45,720 bases of DNA from Campylobacterota bacterium (GTDB lineage: Bacteria; Campylobacterota; Campylobacteria; Campylobacterales; Nitratiruptoraceae), in contig JAADDW010000002.1 of NCBI GenBank assembly GCA_013153715.1, forward strand, positions 1-45,720. Direction: 5' to 3'. Under the pieces are notes generated by a model that saw only the letters and a program-made list of their open reading frames with translations, was not told the DNA's origin and did not search any database. Position numbers and translations under genes: made by a program. Positions 7,996 through 16,642 of the stretch are shown here, one piece after another (the first letter of the stretch is position 1; each line of letters starts with the position of its first letter).

Positions 7996-8829
7996 CTAGA
8001 GATTTTCCCCCAGGGGGACCCTTTCGGTGAGGAAGAGGGCGATCCCCTTCTCGTAGTAGGCGGCCTCGTTGATGAAGACGGGGAAGGCCGGTTCTCCCCC
8101 GTACTCCACTACCTCCCCTCTGAAATCGATGAAGAGGGGATCTCCGGGACGGAGGATCCCGTAATCCCTCCCCTGGAGCTCTGGGTGAACCATACCGGCC
8201 AGTTCTCCCCCCTCCTTCCGGGGAAAATCGATTTTCTGAGTAATATTGTAACAGCTTATACCTCTTCTCCCCTCTACCTCTCCCCTATCCAGGAGCTGGA
8301 GGGCCTTGAGGACCACCCTTCTAGTCTTGAAGAAGAGATCGGCATGGAGGACCCCTTGGGGAACGGGGCCGACTTCGATGGTGAGGGAGTGGGGGACCAG
8401 GGAGTTAATGAAAGCCCCCTCTTGGCTCCCCAACCAGCGGAGAACCTTGATAGAGCTATCCCAGCCGACCAGCTCCGCCGCCATATTGAGGCTCAGCCGA
8501 TCCCCACTGCTCACTACAAGGGTGACACCCATATTGGCCGTAGTTGTATGGAGATCTATGAGGAAATCGATCCCCGCCAACCTCTCGGCAATGACCTTTG
8601 CCCTCTCATACTCATAGATAGGGGTATCGACCTCCAACATCTCCCTATCAAAGGAGCGGTTGAGGTCCCGATCCACATAGCGGCGGCAGAGGTCGATAGC
8701 CTTGGGATTGGCCAGGAGGTAGTCGATGGAGAGGTTGGGAAAGGAGAGTCCCTCCTCCTTGAGAGATCTGACCAGGTAGATACCGAGTAGCTCATTGCCG
8801 TGGACACCTCCGCTTATGACGAGCCGCAT
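7996..8829 (-). CDS. Aspartoacylase / succinylglutamate desuccinylase family zinc hydrolase
   Basis: 277 residues, typical of the AspA/AstE group within the M14-like fold. Zinc ligands H10 and E13 are in GGVHGNE, N57-R58 in DRDLNRSF bind substrate, H94 is in IDLHTTTANMG, and the catalytic Glu E152 is in TIEVGPVPQG. The C-terminal domain has FINEAAYYEKGIALFLT, a pattern I associate with aspartoacylases more than with AstE. The reaction would be deacylation of an N-acyl aspartate or a related N-acyl amino acid in the cytosol. It lies downstream of ruvX on the same strand after an 81-base gap. Together with the RimK-type ligase and M20 enzyme nearby, it gives this area an unusual concentration of acidic-amide chemistry. 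Confidence 0.82.
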   Translation of the reverse strand: MRLVISGGVHGNELLGIYLVRSLKEEGLSFPNLSIDYLLANPKAIDLCRRYVDRDLNRSFDREMLEVDTPIYEYERAKVIAERLAGIDFLIDLHTTTANMGVTLVVSSGDRLSLNMAAELVGWDSSIKVLRWLGSQEGAFINSLVPHSLTIEVGPVPQGVLHADLFFKTRRVVLKALQLLDRGEVEGRRGISCYNITQKIDFPRKEGGELAGMVHPELQGRDYGILRPGDPLFIDFRGEVVEYGGEPAFPVFINEAAYYEKGIALFLTERVPLGENL

Positions 8830-8860
8830 TACTCACCCCCTAAAGCTCCTCCTATTCCCC

Positions 8861-8878
8861 CTCTCCCCTCTGGGAGAG
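8861..8878. repeat. Intergenic hairpin CTCTCCC/GGGAGAG
   Basis: A perfect 7-base inverted repeat with a 4-base loop lies in the gap between ruvX and the aspartoacylase gene. No T run follows on the minus strand, so it is not a standard intrinsic terminator. A related but imperfect palindrome occurs at 42312-42352. Short intergenic palindromes of this composition occur in many bacterial genomes. Confidence 0.4.
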
Positions 8879-8910
8879 AGTATCCCCCATTATCGGCAGA
8901 TCTTCCCTAT

Positions 8911-9324
8911 CTATGAATCCCGGGGAGAAGCGGAGGGGGAGGTTCTCCGGGCCAGGAGCCACCTCTCCAGAATCTTCTGGGCCGCTATGCTGTCCAATCT
9001 CCCGTCCCGCCTGTGGCGGAAGACCCCTTTGGTGCTCTCTCTGGCCTCCCGGGAGGTAAAGCTCTCATCGATATACTCCACCTCACCATCAAAATCCAGG
9101 AGTCCGACGAAGTGGCGGATCCGTCTCTCCATCTCCTCCTGACTCTTCCCCCCTTCCGGAATCCCGACAACCAGTCTCTCCACCTCCCACTCCTTCAAAA
9201 AGCGGCTGAGATCTCTGGCCGCCTGATCCCTATTCCTCCGTATAATGGGGTTTTGGGGTATCGGTACACCTCCCAGGAGAAGTGCGACACCGATCCGCTT
9301 CAGCCCCACATCGACTCCGGCCAC
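8911..9324 (-). CDS. ruvX: RuvX/YqgF pre-16S rRNA nuclease
   Basis: About 137 residues, matching the family. The RNase H-like fold shows the first acidic motif VAGVDVGLKRIGVAL, then VVGIPEGG, YIDESFTSREA and the last metal Asp in DSIAAQKIL. The family processes the 5' end of 16S rRNA (YqgF). I chose the GTG at 9324, which lies one base after the mnmE stop, has GGAAAG just upstream inside mnmE and places GVDVG at the usual distance from the N-terminus. An ATG at 9351 would add nine residues and overlap mnmE. The gene is in an operon with mnmE. Confidence 0.88.
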   Translation of the reverse strand: MAGVDVGLKRIGVALLLGGVPIPQNPIIRRNRDQAARDLSRFLKEWEVERLVVGIPEGGKSQEEMERRIRHFVGLLDFDGEVEYIDESFTSREARESTKGVFRHRRDGRLDSIAAQKILERWLLARRTSPSASPRDS

Positions 9325-9325
9325 T

Positions 9326-10669
9326 CTACTTTCCAAGGCAGAACTCCCCAAACATCTTGTCTAAAAGTTCGCTGGTAGCCATCGGCCTACTGATGGAACC
9401 GATGAGATCTATAGCCCTGTTGAGGTGGAAGGCGAATATCTCCAGCTCCCCCTCCTCCAGGGGAGAGAAGGAGGCTTCTATCTCCTCCAGAGCCTCCCGA
9501 ACCCCCTCGATCTGGCGGGTCGAGATGAGGATCACCTCCTCCCTCCCCCCATATCTGTCGAGCCGCTCCTCGATCCTCTCTATGAGGGGGGTAATATCCT
9601 CCTGGACGCTGATCTCCACCAGGTCCAACCCTTCCAGCTCCTCTCTCTCCAATCTGATCCCGAGGTCGATCTTGTTGATGACGGCGATACTCTCCTTCCC
9701 CTTCTCCTTCAGGAGCCCAATGATCTCCCTATCCTCTGGGGTGAGGGGGGTACTCCCGTCAAAGAGGGCGAGGACTAGATCGCTCTCCTCCACAGCCTTC
9801 AGGGATCTCTCTATTCCCACCTGTTCGATCTGATCCTTGGCCTCTCGGATCCCTGCCGTATCGATAATTCTGACCAGGTGGCTCCCGATGCGGATCTCCT
9901 CTTCGATAGTATCCCTTGTAGTTCCCGCCACATCACTCACAATGGCCCTCTCGTAGGCCACCATCTTGTTGAGGAGGGAGCTCTTCCCCGTATTGGGTCT
10001 TCCGATGATGGCGATCCTGAACCCTTCAATGAGCCCCCTCCTCCTCTCGCTGAGCTCCACCACCCTCCGGAGCCTCTGGGCCAGCTCTGCCAGCTGTCTC
10101 CCCATCTCCTCCTCCAAGGTTTCGGGGAGATCCTCTTCGGCGTAGTCGATATTGACCTCCACATAGGCGAGAATACGGATGAGCCGCTCCCGAACCTCCT
10201 CTACAAACTCTCGGAGCTCCCCCTTCATCTGCCGGGCCAGTATTCTTCCGGCATCTTCACTCTTGGCCTCAATGAGTTTGGCGACGGCCTCAGCCTGGGT
10301 GAGGTCGATCTTCCCATGGAGGAAGGCCCTCTTGGTAAACTCTCCGGGCTCTGCCAGGCGGGCTCCAGCAACCAGGAGCTCCTGGAGGATCCTCTGGGCC
10401 ACCACAACCCCCCCATGGACCTGAAACTCCACAATATCCTCCCCTGTAAAGGAGCGGGGAGCCTGGAAGTAGATGACGATCCCCTGATCGATGAGCTCCC
10501 CCTCTCTGTCGTAGATGGGGGTGAGGGTGGCCTGCCGGGGGTGGAAGCTCCGACCCGTCAACCGCTCTGCTATCTCCAGGGCGGCCGCTCCACTCATCCG
10601 GACGATGGCTATGGAGCCGATGCCGTGGGCTGTGGCGATGGCCGCAATGGTCCTATTTTCTGAACTCAT
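9326..10669 (-). CDS. mnmE: tRNA uridine-5-carboxymethylaminomethyl modification GTPase MnmE
   Basis: 447 residues from the ATG at 10669 (MSSENRTIAAIATAHGIGS), which fits the conserved MnmE N-terminus. A longer frame to 10717 would add 16 atypical residues. The N-terminal formyl-THF-binding domain is followed by a helical domain holding a G domain: G1 GRPNTGKSS (223-231), G2 AGTTRD (248-253), G3 DTAG (270-273) and G4 NKID. The protein ends in the MnmE-specific FCLGK with its essential Cys. With MnmG it modifies the wobble uridine of several tRNAs. The start overlaps the end of jag by 17 bases, and ruvX follows immediately. Confidence 0.95.
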   Translation of the reverse strand: MSSENRTIAAIATAHGIGSIAIVRMSGAAALEIAERLTGRSFHPRQATLTPIYDREGELIDQGIVIYFQAPRSFTGEDIVEFQVHGGVVVAQRILQELLVAGARLAEPGEFTKRAFLHGKIDLTQAEAVAKLIEAKSEDAGRILARQMKGELREFVEEVRERLIRILAYVEVNIDYAEEDLPETLEEEMGRQLAELAQRLRRVVELSERRRGLIEGFRIAIIGRPNTGKSSLLNKMVAYERAIVSDVAGTTRDTIEEEIRIGSHLVRIIDTAGIREAKDQIEQVGIERSLKAVEESDLVLALFDGSTPLTPEDREIIGLLKEKGKESIAVINKIDLGIRLEREELEGLDLVEISVQEDITPLIERIEERLDRYGGREEVILISTRQIEGVREALEEIEASFSPLEEGELEIFAFHLNRAIDLIGSISRPMATSELLDKMFGEFCLGK

Positions 10670-11396
10670 TGATGATGATATACTTCTCTCCCTTCCTATT
10701 TTCCCGGATACCGACATATTTGTTGGGGAAGGCGGACCTCAACTCCTTGAGGGCGATCTGGATGAGGACCCCATCCAAGGGTTTGGTCTGCCCCCTCCCC
10801 TCCCGTTTGACCCTCTCGATGAGGGGTTGGAGGTAGTTCCGCATCGCCTCCTCCTGGGATTTGAGGAACTCGGCGATCTCCAATCTGATCTGGATCCCAT
10901 ATTTGGGATTGAGCCAGTTGAAGAGCATATAGGAGAGGGCCTTGTACCTGTACCCCTCCTTCCCAATGAGGAGGGCGGCGTCCCGTCCCTCAAATTCGAT
11001 GAGGAGGGTGTGTTGGTCGTAGGGGGAGACGGCAATTCGGTCCAGATCGAAACAGAGGGTCTCAAAGAGGTGGACCAGCTCTTCCTCCACTTCCTTGGCG
11101 ATCTCCTCCAGATCCGCCTTTTCTCTGTAGAAGTTGTCAAAGATCTCCCCTTTGGGGGTCAGGGCTTCGATCTTCTTCTCGACCCCCTCAATCTCTCTCC
11201 TGACCGAAGGGGACTCCTCCCCCTTACTGCACCTTACAAGAATGATCGCCTTCTTCCTGCCGATGCCGAGAATCCCCTTGGAGGGGTACTGGAGAACTTT
11301 GATCTCCAGATCGGTAATGGAGCAACCGAACTCCTCACTGGCCCGCTGATAGGCCTCATCCAGTGTCGGAGCCTCTATCTTGATGGGATCATGCAT
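10653..11396 (-). CDS. jag: Jag/KhpB RNA-binding protein (Jag_N, KH, R3H)
   Basis: 247 residues. The Jag N-terminal domain (1-50) contains APTLDEAYQRASEEFGC and the SKGILGIGRKKA loop. A KH domain follows at about 120-180 with GKEGYRYKALSYML, then an R3H-like C-terminus (about 180-245) ending IIINEFRK. The family is a cytosolic RNA-binding protein that pairs with KhpA in some bacteria and is almost always encoded after yidC, as here. The ATG at 11396 overlaps the yidC 3' end by 8 bases, indicating coupled translation. Confidence 0.92.
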   Translation of the reverse strand: MHDPIKIEAPTLDEAYQRASEEFGCSITDLEIKVLQYPSKGILGIGRKKAIILVRCSKGEESPSVRREIEGVEKKIEALTPKGEIFDNFYREKADLEEIAKEVEEELVHLFETLCFDLDRIAVSPYDQHTLLIEFEGRDAALLIGKEGYRYKALSYMLFNWLNPKYGIQIRLEIAEFLKSQEEAMRNYLQPLIERVKREGRGQTKPLDGVLIQIALKELRSAFPNKYVGIRENRKGEKYIIINEFRK

Positions 11397-12984
11397 GGGC
11401 TCCCTCCTCCATCTCTTTCCTTGAACTGAAGATCCTGTTTACAATGAGTTGTTGGATAATGGAGAGGATATTGTTGGTAAACCAGTAGAGGGTGAGACCT
11501 GCCGGGAAGGCGATGAAAAAGAATGTGAAGACCACCGGCAACCACTCGAATATCTTCTTCTGGGTCGGATCGGTAATGGTGGTCGGTGTCAGCTTCTGGT
11601 GGATATACATTGTCGCCCCCATGAGAACGGGGAGGACATAGTAGGGATCGGGGGCACTCAGATCTCGGATCCAGAGGATCCATGGAGCCCCCTTGAGCTC
11701 GATGGCGTTGAGGAGGACCCTGTAGATCGCAAAGAAGATAGGGATCTGGATGAGCATAGGGAGACAGCCGCTCATCGGATTGACATTGTGTTTCTTGTAG
11801 AGTTGCATCATATGGAGATTCATCTTCTGGGGATCCTCTTTGTACTTCTGCTGAATCTCCTTGATCTTGGGGGCCAGATCCTTCAATTTCTGCATGGAGA
11901 GCATCCCCTTGAGGGTGAGGGGGAAGAGGAGGATACGGATGATGATGGTGAGGAGGACAATGGCCCACCCCCAGTTCCCGATAAAGTGGTAGAGGGCCAG
12001 GAGGGCCTTGAACATAGGTTTAGCTATGAAGGTGAAGAAGCCGTACTCAATAATATCGGTGAGCCGAGGGTCGATGGCGGCGAGCCGTTCATACTCCTTG
12101 GGGCCCATATATCCCCCTGCCCGAAAGTCTCGGCTCCCCTGGATAAAGAGGATAGGATTATCCTCCCCATCCTTGGAGACAACCACATTGAAGCCCCTCT
12201 CCAGATCGTAGAGGGCCGTTGTGTAGTAGCGGTCGAAGCCGGCGGCGATGGTGGCCCCCTTGAAGAGCTCATCTCCCTTGGCCTCTCCATCCTCTATCCA
12301 TGTCACAGTCCCGTCACTCTCCCGAATCAGAGCCCCATGGAGGGTGTAGGCATCGACCCGAACATCGGGCCTATACCCTGGAGAGATGAAGTACTCCTTC
12401 CCCTGGGCTAGGATCACCTGGAGGTCGTAGTGGCCGTCGGGATAGATTGTGATCCTCTTGGTGACCCTTTCTCCCTCCAAATTCTGGACCAGTTCGACGG
12501 TACGGGGGGAGCCGTTGAGCTCCACAACAGAGGGTCCCCTATAGCTGTAGGGGACCTTGAAGGCCTCCCTATTGAGTTGGGGATCGGTAAAGCGGATCTC
12601 CAGAGGTCTCGGGAGTTTGGTGGGATTGAAGAGGCGGATCTGCTCCCCCTGCTCATCTTGGTACCGCTTCTCCTCCAAGACCATCTGGGAGATCCGTCCC
12701 AACTTGTCGATAAAGAGCTCAAATCTCTTTCCCTTGATTGTGACGAGGGTCTCCCCTCCCCCATCCTCTCTCCCCCCCTTCGGCAGGTTCCGCTCCACCC
12801 CTCCAACCTGGGGGGCAGAGGGAGAGGGGGAAGAGGCGACAGCGGCAGAGGTTACCGCCGTCCCATTTTTCTCCCCCGGAGAGGGGGCTCTCTGGGGAGT
12901 GAAAAGGGAGGAATAGACCATGAGGATAACTAGTGAGAGGATAGTTGCAAGGATAACCCGCTGGTTCATACTCATCTGTTCCAT
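11389..12984 (-). CDS. yidC: Membrane protein insertase YidC
   Basis: 531 residues, the size of Gram-negative YidC. The first membrane helix is at about 7-28 (NQRVILATILSLVILMVYSS). The large periplasmic P1 domain (about 80-330) contains RKVPYSY-like beta segments, and a bundle of five membrane helices follows (about 345-515). The conserved hydrophilic-groove segment is near GWAIVLLTIIIRILLFPLT, with its functional Arg. LKDLAPKIKEIQQKYKEDPQKM is the cytoplasmic coiled-coil loop. YidC inserts inner-membrane proteins alone or with SecYEG. It lies between yidD and jag in the conserved rpmH-rnpA-yidD-yidC-jag order. Confidence 0.96.
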   Translation of the reverse strand: MEQMSMNQRVILATILSLVILMVYSSLFTPQRAPSPGEKNGTAVTSAAVASSPSPSAPQVGGVERNLPKGGREDGGGETLVTIKGKRFELFIDKLGRISQMVLEEKRYQDEQGEQIRLFNPTKLPRPLEIRFTDPQLNREAFKVPYSYRGPSVVELNGSPRTVELVQNLEGERVTKRITIYPDGHYDLQVILAQGKEYFISPGYRPDVRVDAYTLHGALIRESDGTVTWIEDGEAKGDELFKGATIAAGFDRYYTTALYDLERGFNVVVSKDGEDNPILFIQGSRDFRAGGYMGPKEYERLAAIDPRLTDIIEYGFFTFIAKPMFKALLALYHFIGNWGWAIVLLTIIIRILLFPLTLKGMLSMQKLKDLAPKIKEIQQKYKEDPQKMNLHMMQLYKKHNVNPMSGCLPMLIQIPIFFAIYRVLLNAIELKGAPWILWIRDLSAPDPYYVLPVLMGATMYIHQKLTPTTITDPTQKKIFEWLPVVFTFFFIAFPAGLTLYWFTNNILSIIQQLIVNRIFSSRKEMEEGAHA

Positions 12985-12996
12985 AGCAAAAACCTT

Positions 12997-13308
12997 TTAA
13001 TAGAGATTCTTAATGAGATAGTAGAAATTTCCCCCCTTGGGAACGAGCCAGTACCGTACCTCTATCTTCCGAAAATGGGGGTTCTCTATCTTCTTGTAGA
13101 TGATGGGGTAATCAATTCCACCAGGGAAGAGGGGGTTACAGCGGAGGACCCTCAAAAAAATGGCAAATGGTGCGATAATGAGAGAGTCCGTTTCAATGCG
13201 CCACCGTGCATACTCCGAACAGGTAGGGTAGTAGCGACAACTCCCATAGGAGAGGAGGGTCAAGACCTTCTGGTAGATTGTGAGCAGTGCAAGGGCTATC
13301 TCTCTCAT
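12997..13308 (-). CDS. yidD: Membrane protein insertion efficiency factor YidD
   Basis: 103 residues. The family core YGSCRYYPTCSEYA with its two Cys is present, as is the LRVLRCNPLFPGGIDYP motif. YidD is a small membrane-associated protein that helps YidC-dependent insertion. The first helix (about 4-20) is amphipathic. The C-terminal tail is longer than average (about 20 residues after the core). The ATG overlaps the end of rnpA by 4 bases, and yidC follows after 12 bases. Confidence 0.94.
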   Translation of the reverse strand: MREIALALLTIYQKVLTLLSYGSCRYYPTCSEYARWRIETDSLIIAPFAIFLRVLRCNPLFPGGIDYPIIYKKIENPHFRKIEVRYWLVPKGGNFYYLIKNLY

Positions 13309-13634
13309 TCTCGGACCCTTCTCATGAGAGAGTGGAAACTCTTCCGTATTCTCGTAAAATCGCTCTCCAGGAGAGTCGGTTTCGCGACGAGAATATAGTG
13401 TCCCTTGGGGAGCTCCTCCCCATACTCTATGAAGAGTGCCCTGAGGAGCCTCTTGGCCCTGTTCCTCCTGACAGCTCTCCCTACCCGTTTGCTGGCCACA
13501 AAGCCGACCCGCCTATCCTCTTCACTCCGATAGAAGAGGACGAAGTAAGGGGAGTGAAAGGCCCGTCCTCCTCGATAGATTCTCTCGAACTCCCACCTCT
13601 TTTTGAGGGTGGGGATCCCCTTTAGACAGCCAAT
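13305..13634 (-). CDS. rnpA: Ribonuclease P protein component RnpA, apparent ATT start
   Basis: With the ATT at 13634 as start the protein has 109 residues, the usual size for RnpA. It contains [25 protein letters not shown] and the RNase P signature around [16 protein letters not shown]. RnpA binds the catalytic RNA and helps mature tRNA 5' ends. In this frame there is no ATG, GTG or TTG upstream of a GTG at 13499, and starting there would remove the first 45 residues, including conserved strands. The ATT is preceded by GGGGAGGAAACG, a near-perfect Shine-Dalgarno at good spacing, and overlaps the last 13 bases of rpmH. Start at ATT is my inference; a base error in the assembly is the alternative. 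Confidence 0.85.
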   Translation of the reverse strand: MGCLKGIPTLKKRWEFERIYRGGRAFHSPYFVLFYRSEEDRRVGFVASKRVGRAVRRNRAKRLLRALFIEYGEELPKGHYILVAKPTLLESDFTRIRKSFHSLMRRVRE

Positions 13635-13756
13635 CGTTTCCTCCCCTTTCTCCTCCGGGCGTTGATCACTTTTCTTCCGCTCTTGCTCTTCATCCGTACA
13701 CGGAAACCGTGGGTCCGTTTTCTTCTTGTATTATGGGGTTGATAGGTCCGTTTCAT
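13622..13756 (-). CDS. rpmH: 50S ribosomal protein L34
   Basis: 44 residues, reading [20 protein letters not shown] at the start and ending KGRKRLAV, the textbook L34 pattern, very rich in Arg and Lys. It is too short for ordinary ORF cut-offs. AGGAG-type bases (CTAAAGGATCTCT) precede the ATG at 13756. It is the first gene of rpmH-rnpA-yidD-yidC-jag-mnmE. No dnaA or origin lies upstream; clpB is the neighbour instead. Confidence 0.97.
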   Translation of the reverse strand: MKRTYQPHNTRRKRTHGFRVRMKSKSGRKVINARRRKGRKRLAV

Positions 13757-13845
13757 AGAGATCCTTTAGGAGAATTTTGGAAGGTGTATTTTACTAAAAG
13801 GTAGCTTAAGTAGCCTTGAGGAGAGGGGCGGGAGCCCCCTGAGCC

Positions 13846-16434
13846 TTAGACAGGCTCTCCATTGACATAGACGACCACCCGATCTCCATCGGCGTCGAAC
13901 TTGACGGAGTCGCCCTCCTTCACCTTGTCCTCCAAAATCAGTTCGGCCAGTCGATCCTCCACAATCTCGTAGAGAGCCCTCTTCAACGGCCTCGCTCCGT
14001 AGACCGGATCGAAACCTGCCCGGGCAATCAATTTCTTGGCACTCTCTGTCAACTCGATCTTGATGTCCCGCTCCTTCAGTTTCTCCTGAATTCTTCTGAA
14101 CATAATATCGACAATCTGGACGATCTCCTGTTCGCCAAGGGGGTTGAAGATCACAATATCGTCCAACCTGTTGAGAAACTCGGGTTTGAAGTACCGCTTC
14201 AGCTCATCTTTGACAGCCTTCTCCCGATCTGTCGGATCTCTGAACTCCATGATCTTGTCGCTGGCGATATTGGAGGTCATAATGATAATGGTATTTTTGA
14301 AATCGACTGTAACCCCCTTGTTATCGGTCAACCGCCCATCGTCCAGGACCTGGAGGAGGATATTGAAGACATCGGGGTGGGCCTTCTCAATCTCGTCAAA
14401 GAGAATGACGCTATAGGGCTTCCGTCGGACGGCCTCTGTCAGCTGTCCCCCCTCTTCATACCCCACATATCCTGGAGGTGCTCCGACAAGGCGGCTCACC
14501 GCATGTTTCTCCATATACTCACTCATATCGATCCGAATGAGGGCCTTCTCAGTATCGAAGAGGAAGCGGGCCAATGTCTTGGCTGTCTCGGTCTTTCCGA
14601 CCCCTGTCGGTCCGAGGAACATGAAGCTCCCGATGGGTCTGTTGGGATCGGAGAGCCCCGCCTTATTCCTCTTGATAGCCCTGGCGACGGCCCGAATGGC
14701 CTCATCCTGGCCGACAACATATTTCCGGAGCTCATCTTCGATGTGGAGAATCTTCTCCTTCTCGCTCTGGAGCATCTTGGTCACAGGGATACCGGTCCAC
14801 TTGCTCACAATCTTGGCGATCATCTCCTCATCGACGGCGTTCTTCAAGAGGGTCCCCTGCTCCTGCATACGGGCCCACTGCTCATTGAGCTCCTCCAACT
14901 TCTTCTGGAGTTCGGGGATCTCCCCATACTCGATTTTGGCGGCCTTCTCGAAATCCCCCTCTCTCTTGGCCCGCTCGGCCTCTGTCTTGAGCCGTTCGAT
15001 CTTCTCCTTGATCTCGGCAATCTCTTTGAAGACCTTCTTCTCTGTCTCGAACTGGGCTTCTAGCCGCCTCTTCTCCTCCTCCAGCTCGGCCAGCTCCTTC
15101 TCGATCTCCTTGAGCCGCTCCTCATTTTTCTTGGAGTCCTCCATCATGAGGGCCTCCTTCTCCACGAGGAGCTGTTGAATCTTCCTCTTAACCCGGGAGA
15201 GCTCGAAGGGCTCCGATTCAATCTGCATCTTCAGCTCGGCGGCGGCCTCATCGATGAGGTCGATGGCCTTGTCTGGCAGGTAGCGGTCGGTAATGTACCG
15301 ACTGGAGAGTTTGACTGCCGCTACAAGGGCGCTGTCCAGAATCTGGACATTGTGGTGGGCCTCCAGCCGCTCCCGAATTCCCCGGAGAATCTGGAGGGCC
15401 TCTTCGGGGGTGGGCTCCTCCACCTTGACAGGTTGGAAACGGCGCTGGAGGGCCGCATCTTTCTCAAAATATTTTCTGTACTCCTTGAGGGTGGTGGCCC
15501 CAATGGTATGGAGTTCTCCCCGGGCCAGGGCCGGTTTCAGAATGTTGGCGGCATCCATGCTCCCTTCGCTGGCCCCAGCTCCAACAATTGTATGGATCTC
15601 ATCGATGAAGAGAATCACATTTCCCGCATTTTTCACCTCTTCGATGACCGCCTTGAGCCGATCCTCAAACTCTCCCCGATACTTGGCACCGGCCACGAGG
15701 GCTGTCATATCGAGGGCGATGACCCGCTTGTTCTGGAGGCTGAGGGGGACCTCCTTGTTGACGATCCGCTGGGCCAACCCCTCTACAATAGCTGTCTTAC
15801 CGACACCGGGTTCACCCAGGAGGATCGGGTTGTTCTTGGTCTTCCTGATGAGGATCTGCATCACCCTATGGATCTCCTCATCTCTCCCAATGACAGGGTC
15901 TAACTCCCCTTCAGCCGCCTTCTGGGTCAGATCGATCCCATACTTCTCCAGGGCCTCGAAGCTCTCATCGGCTGTCTGGGATTCCACCTTCTTCCCGCCC
16001 CTCATGGCCTCCAGGGTCTTCTTGAGCTCAAAGAGGTCCACATATTTACCCAGGACCTCCTTGATGACGGGGTGGTCGAGGTTGGCCTCTATCCAGGTAT
16101 CGACGGCCAGATACTTATCCCCATTCTTGACCATGAGCCCCTCGGCCTTCTGGAGACTCTCGGCCAGGTCTCGGGAGATCTTGATACTCTCCTTGGTGAT
16201 GGAGCTCACCTTGGGGAGGCGATCGGCGGCACTCTTGATCTCCAACTCGATGGCGGCCTTGTCGATCCCCATTCTGTTGAGGGCCTGGTTGAGAATACTC
16301 CCCGTATCTGTCAGAAGTGCCCAGAGGAGATGGGCCACATCGACTTCGGGGTTCTTGTTGTGGAGTGCTAGGCTCACCGCACTATCTAGAGTCTCTGTCA
16401 TCTTGTGGGTGAGCTTCTCAAAGATATTGCTCAT
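13846..16434 (-). CDS. clpB: ATP-dependent disaggregase ClpB
   Basis: 862 residues, full length. It has an N-terminal Clp repeat domain (1-145), NBD1 with Walker A GEPGVGKT (207-214) and Walker [11 protein letters not shown], and a coiled-coil middle domain (about 400-525, very rich in Glu, Lys and Leu), which separates ClpB from ClpA/ClpC. NBD2 follows with [12 protein letters not shown] and [15 protein letters not shown]. With DnaK it rescues aggregated proteins after heat stress. The ATG at 16434 has AAAGGAGCGGTA in front. A consensus sigma-70 promoter with an overlapping HAIR-like element lies upstream, so heat-shock control is likely. It is transcribed alone. Confidence 0.97.
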   Translation of the reverse strand: MSNIFEKLTHKMTETLDSAVSLALHNKNPEVDVAHLLWALLTDTGSILNQALNRMGIDKAAIELEIKSAADRLPKVSSITKESIKISRDLAESLQKAEGLMVKNGDKYLAVDTWIEANLDHPVIKEVLGKYVDLFELKKTLEAMRGGKKVESQTADESFEALEKYGIDLTQKAAEGELDPVIGRDEEIHRVMQILIRKTKNNPILLGEPGVGKTAIVEGLAQRIVNKEVPLSLQNKRVIALDMTALVAGAKYRGEFEDRLKAVIEEVKNAGNVILFIDEIHTIVGAGASEGSMDAANILKPALARGELHTIGATTLKEYRKYFEKDAALQRRFQPVKVEEPTPEEALQILRGIRERLEAHHNVQILDSALVAAVKLSSRYITDRYLPDKAIDLIDEAAAELKMQIESEPFELSRVKRKIQQLLVEKEALMMEDSKKNEERLKEIEKELAELEEEKRRLEAQFETEKKVFKEIAEIKEKIERLKTEAERAKREGDFEKAAKIEYGEIPELQKKLEELNEQWARMQEQGTLLKNAVDEEMIAKIVSKWTGIPVTKMLQSEKEKILHIEDELRKYVVGQDEAIRAVARAIKRNKAGLSDPNRPIGSFMFLGPTGVGKTETAKTLARFLFDTEKALIRIDMSEYMEKHAVSRLVGAPPGYVGYEEGGQLTEAVRRKPYSVILFDEIEKAHPDVFNILLQVLDDGRLTDNKGVTVDFKNTIIIMTSNIASDKIMEFRDPTDREKAVKDELKRYFKPEFLNRLDDIVIFNPLGEQEIVQIVDIMFRRIQEKLKERDIKIELTESAKKLIARAGFDPVYGARPLKRALYEIVEDRLAELILEDKVKEGDSVKFDADGDRVVVYVNGEPV

Positions 16435-16461
16435 TACCGCTCCTTTATTTAGTTTTGCGAC

Positions 16462-16491
16462 ATTATATAATTTTAGTCAATCCTTGTCAAG
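16462..16491 (-). promoter_or_regulatory. clpB promoter with degenerate HAIR-like element
   Basis: On the minus strand TTGACA (16485-16490) and TATAAT (16462-16467) are separated by exactly 17 bases, a perfect sigma-70 promoter 28 bases before the clpB start. Overlapping the -35 and spacer is CTTGACA-N7-ACTAAAA (16471-16491). It matches the HspR operator consensus CTTGAGT-N7-ACTCAAG at 10 of 14 positions with the correct spacer. The promoter is clear; HspR binding is an inference from knowledge of Campylobacter and Helicobacter heat-shock control. Confidence 0.7.
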
Positions 16492-16586
16492 TTCTAGACA
16501 GGGAGAGGGGAGCCATTTACCCATTTCTGTTACTATAGCACACCTCAACGGAGATAAACGATACTTTTGTTGCAGAGAGCTGTTTA

Positions 16587-16615
16587 GCCAATTTTTAGTA
16601 ATATTGGCCTATAAT
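16587..16615 (+). promoter_or_regulatory. ctpA-pur promoter region with inverted repeat
   Basis: TATAAT at 16610-16615 is a good -10 about 28 bases before the ctpA ATG. Just upstream, GCCAAT-N10-ATTGGC (16587-16608) is a perfect 6-base inverted repeat over the -35 region and spacer, a possible operator. The -35 itself is poor. No regulator is identified. The flanking 16492-16586 shows nothing else. Confidence 0.45.
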
Positions 16616-16642
16616 TATGAAAAATATTTTTTAAGGATCTCA

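Noticed and set aside
13816-13845. GGGGC-GGGA-GCCCC hairpin after clpB as its terminator
   Set aside because: The stem is only 5 bases and no T run follows on the minus strand, so I do not call it a terminator.
15293-16642. Upstream extension of the ctpA frame giving 884 residues
   Set aside because: This part is antisense to clpB and lacks protease sequence. The ATG at 16643 gives a proper signal peptide and has a ribosome site.
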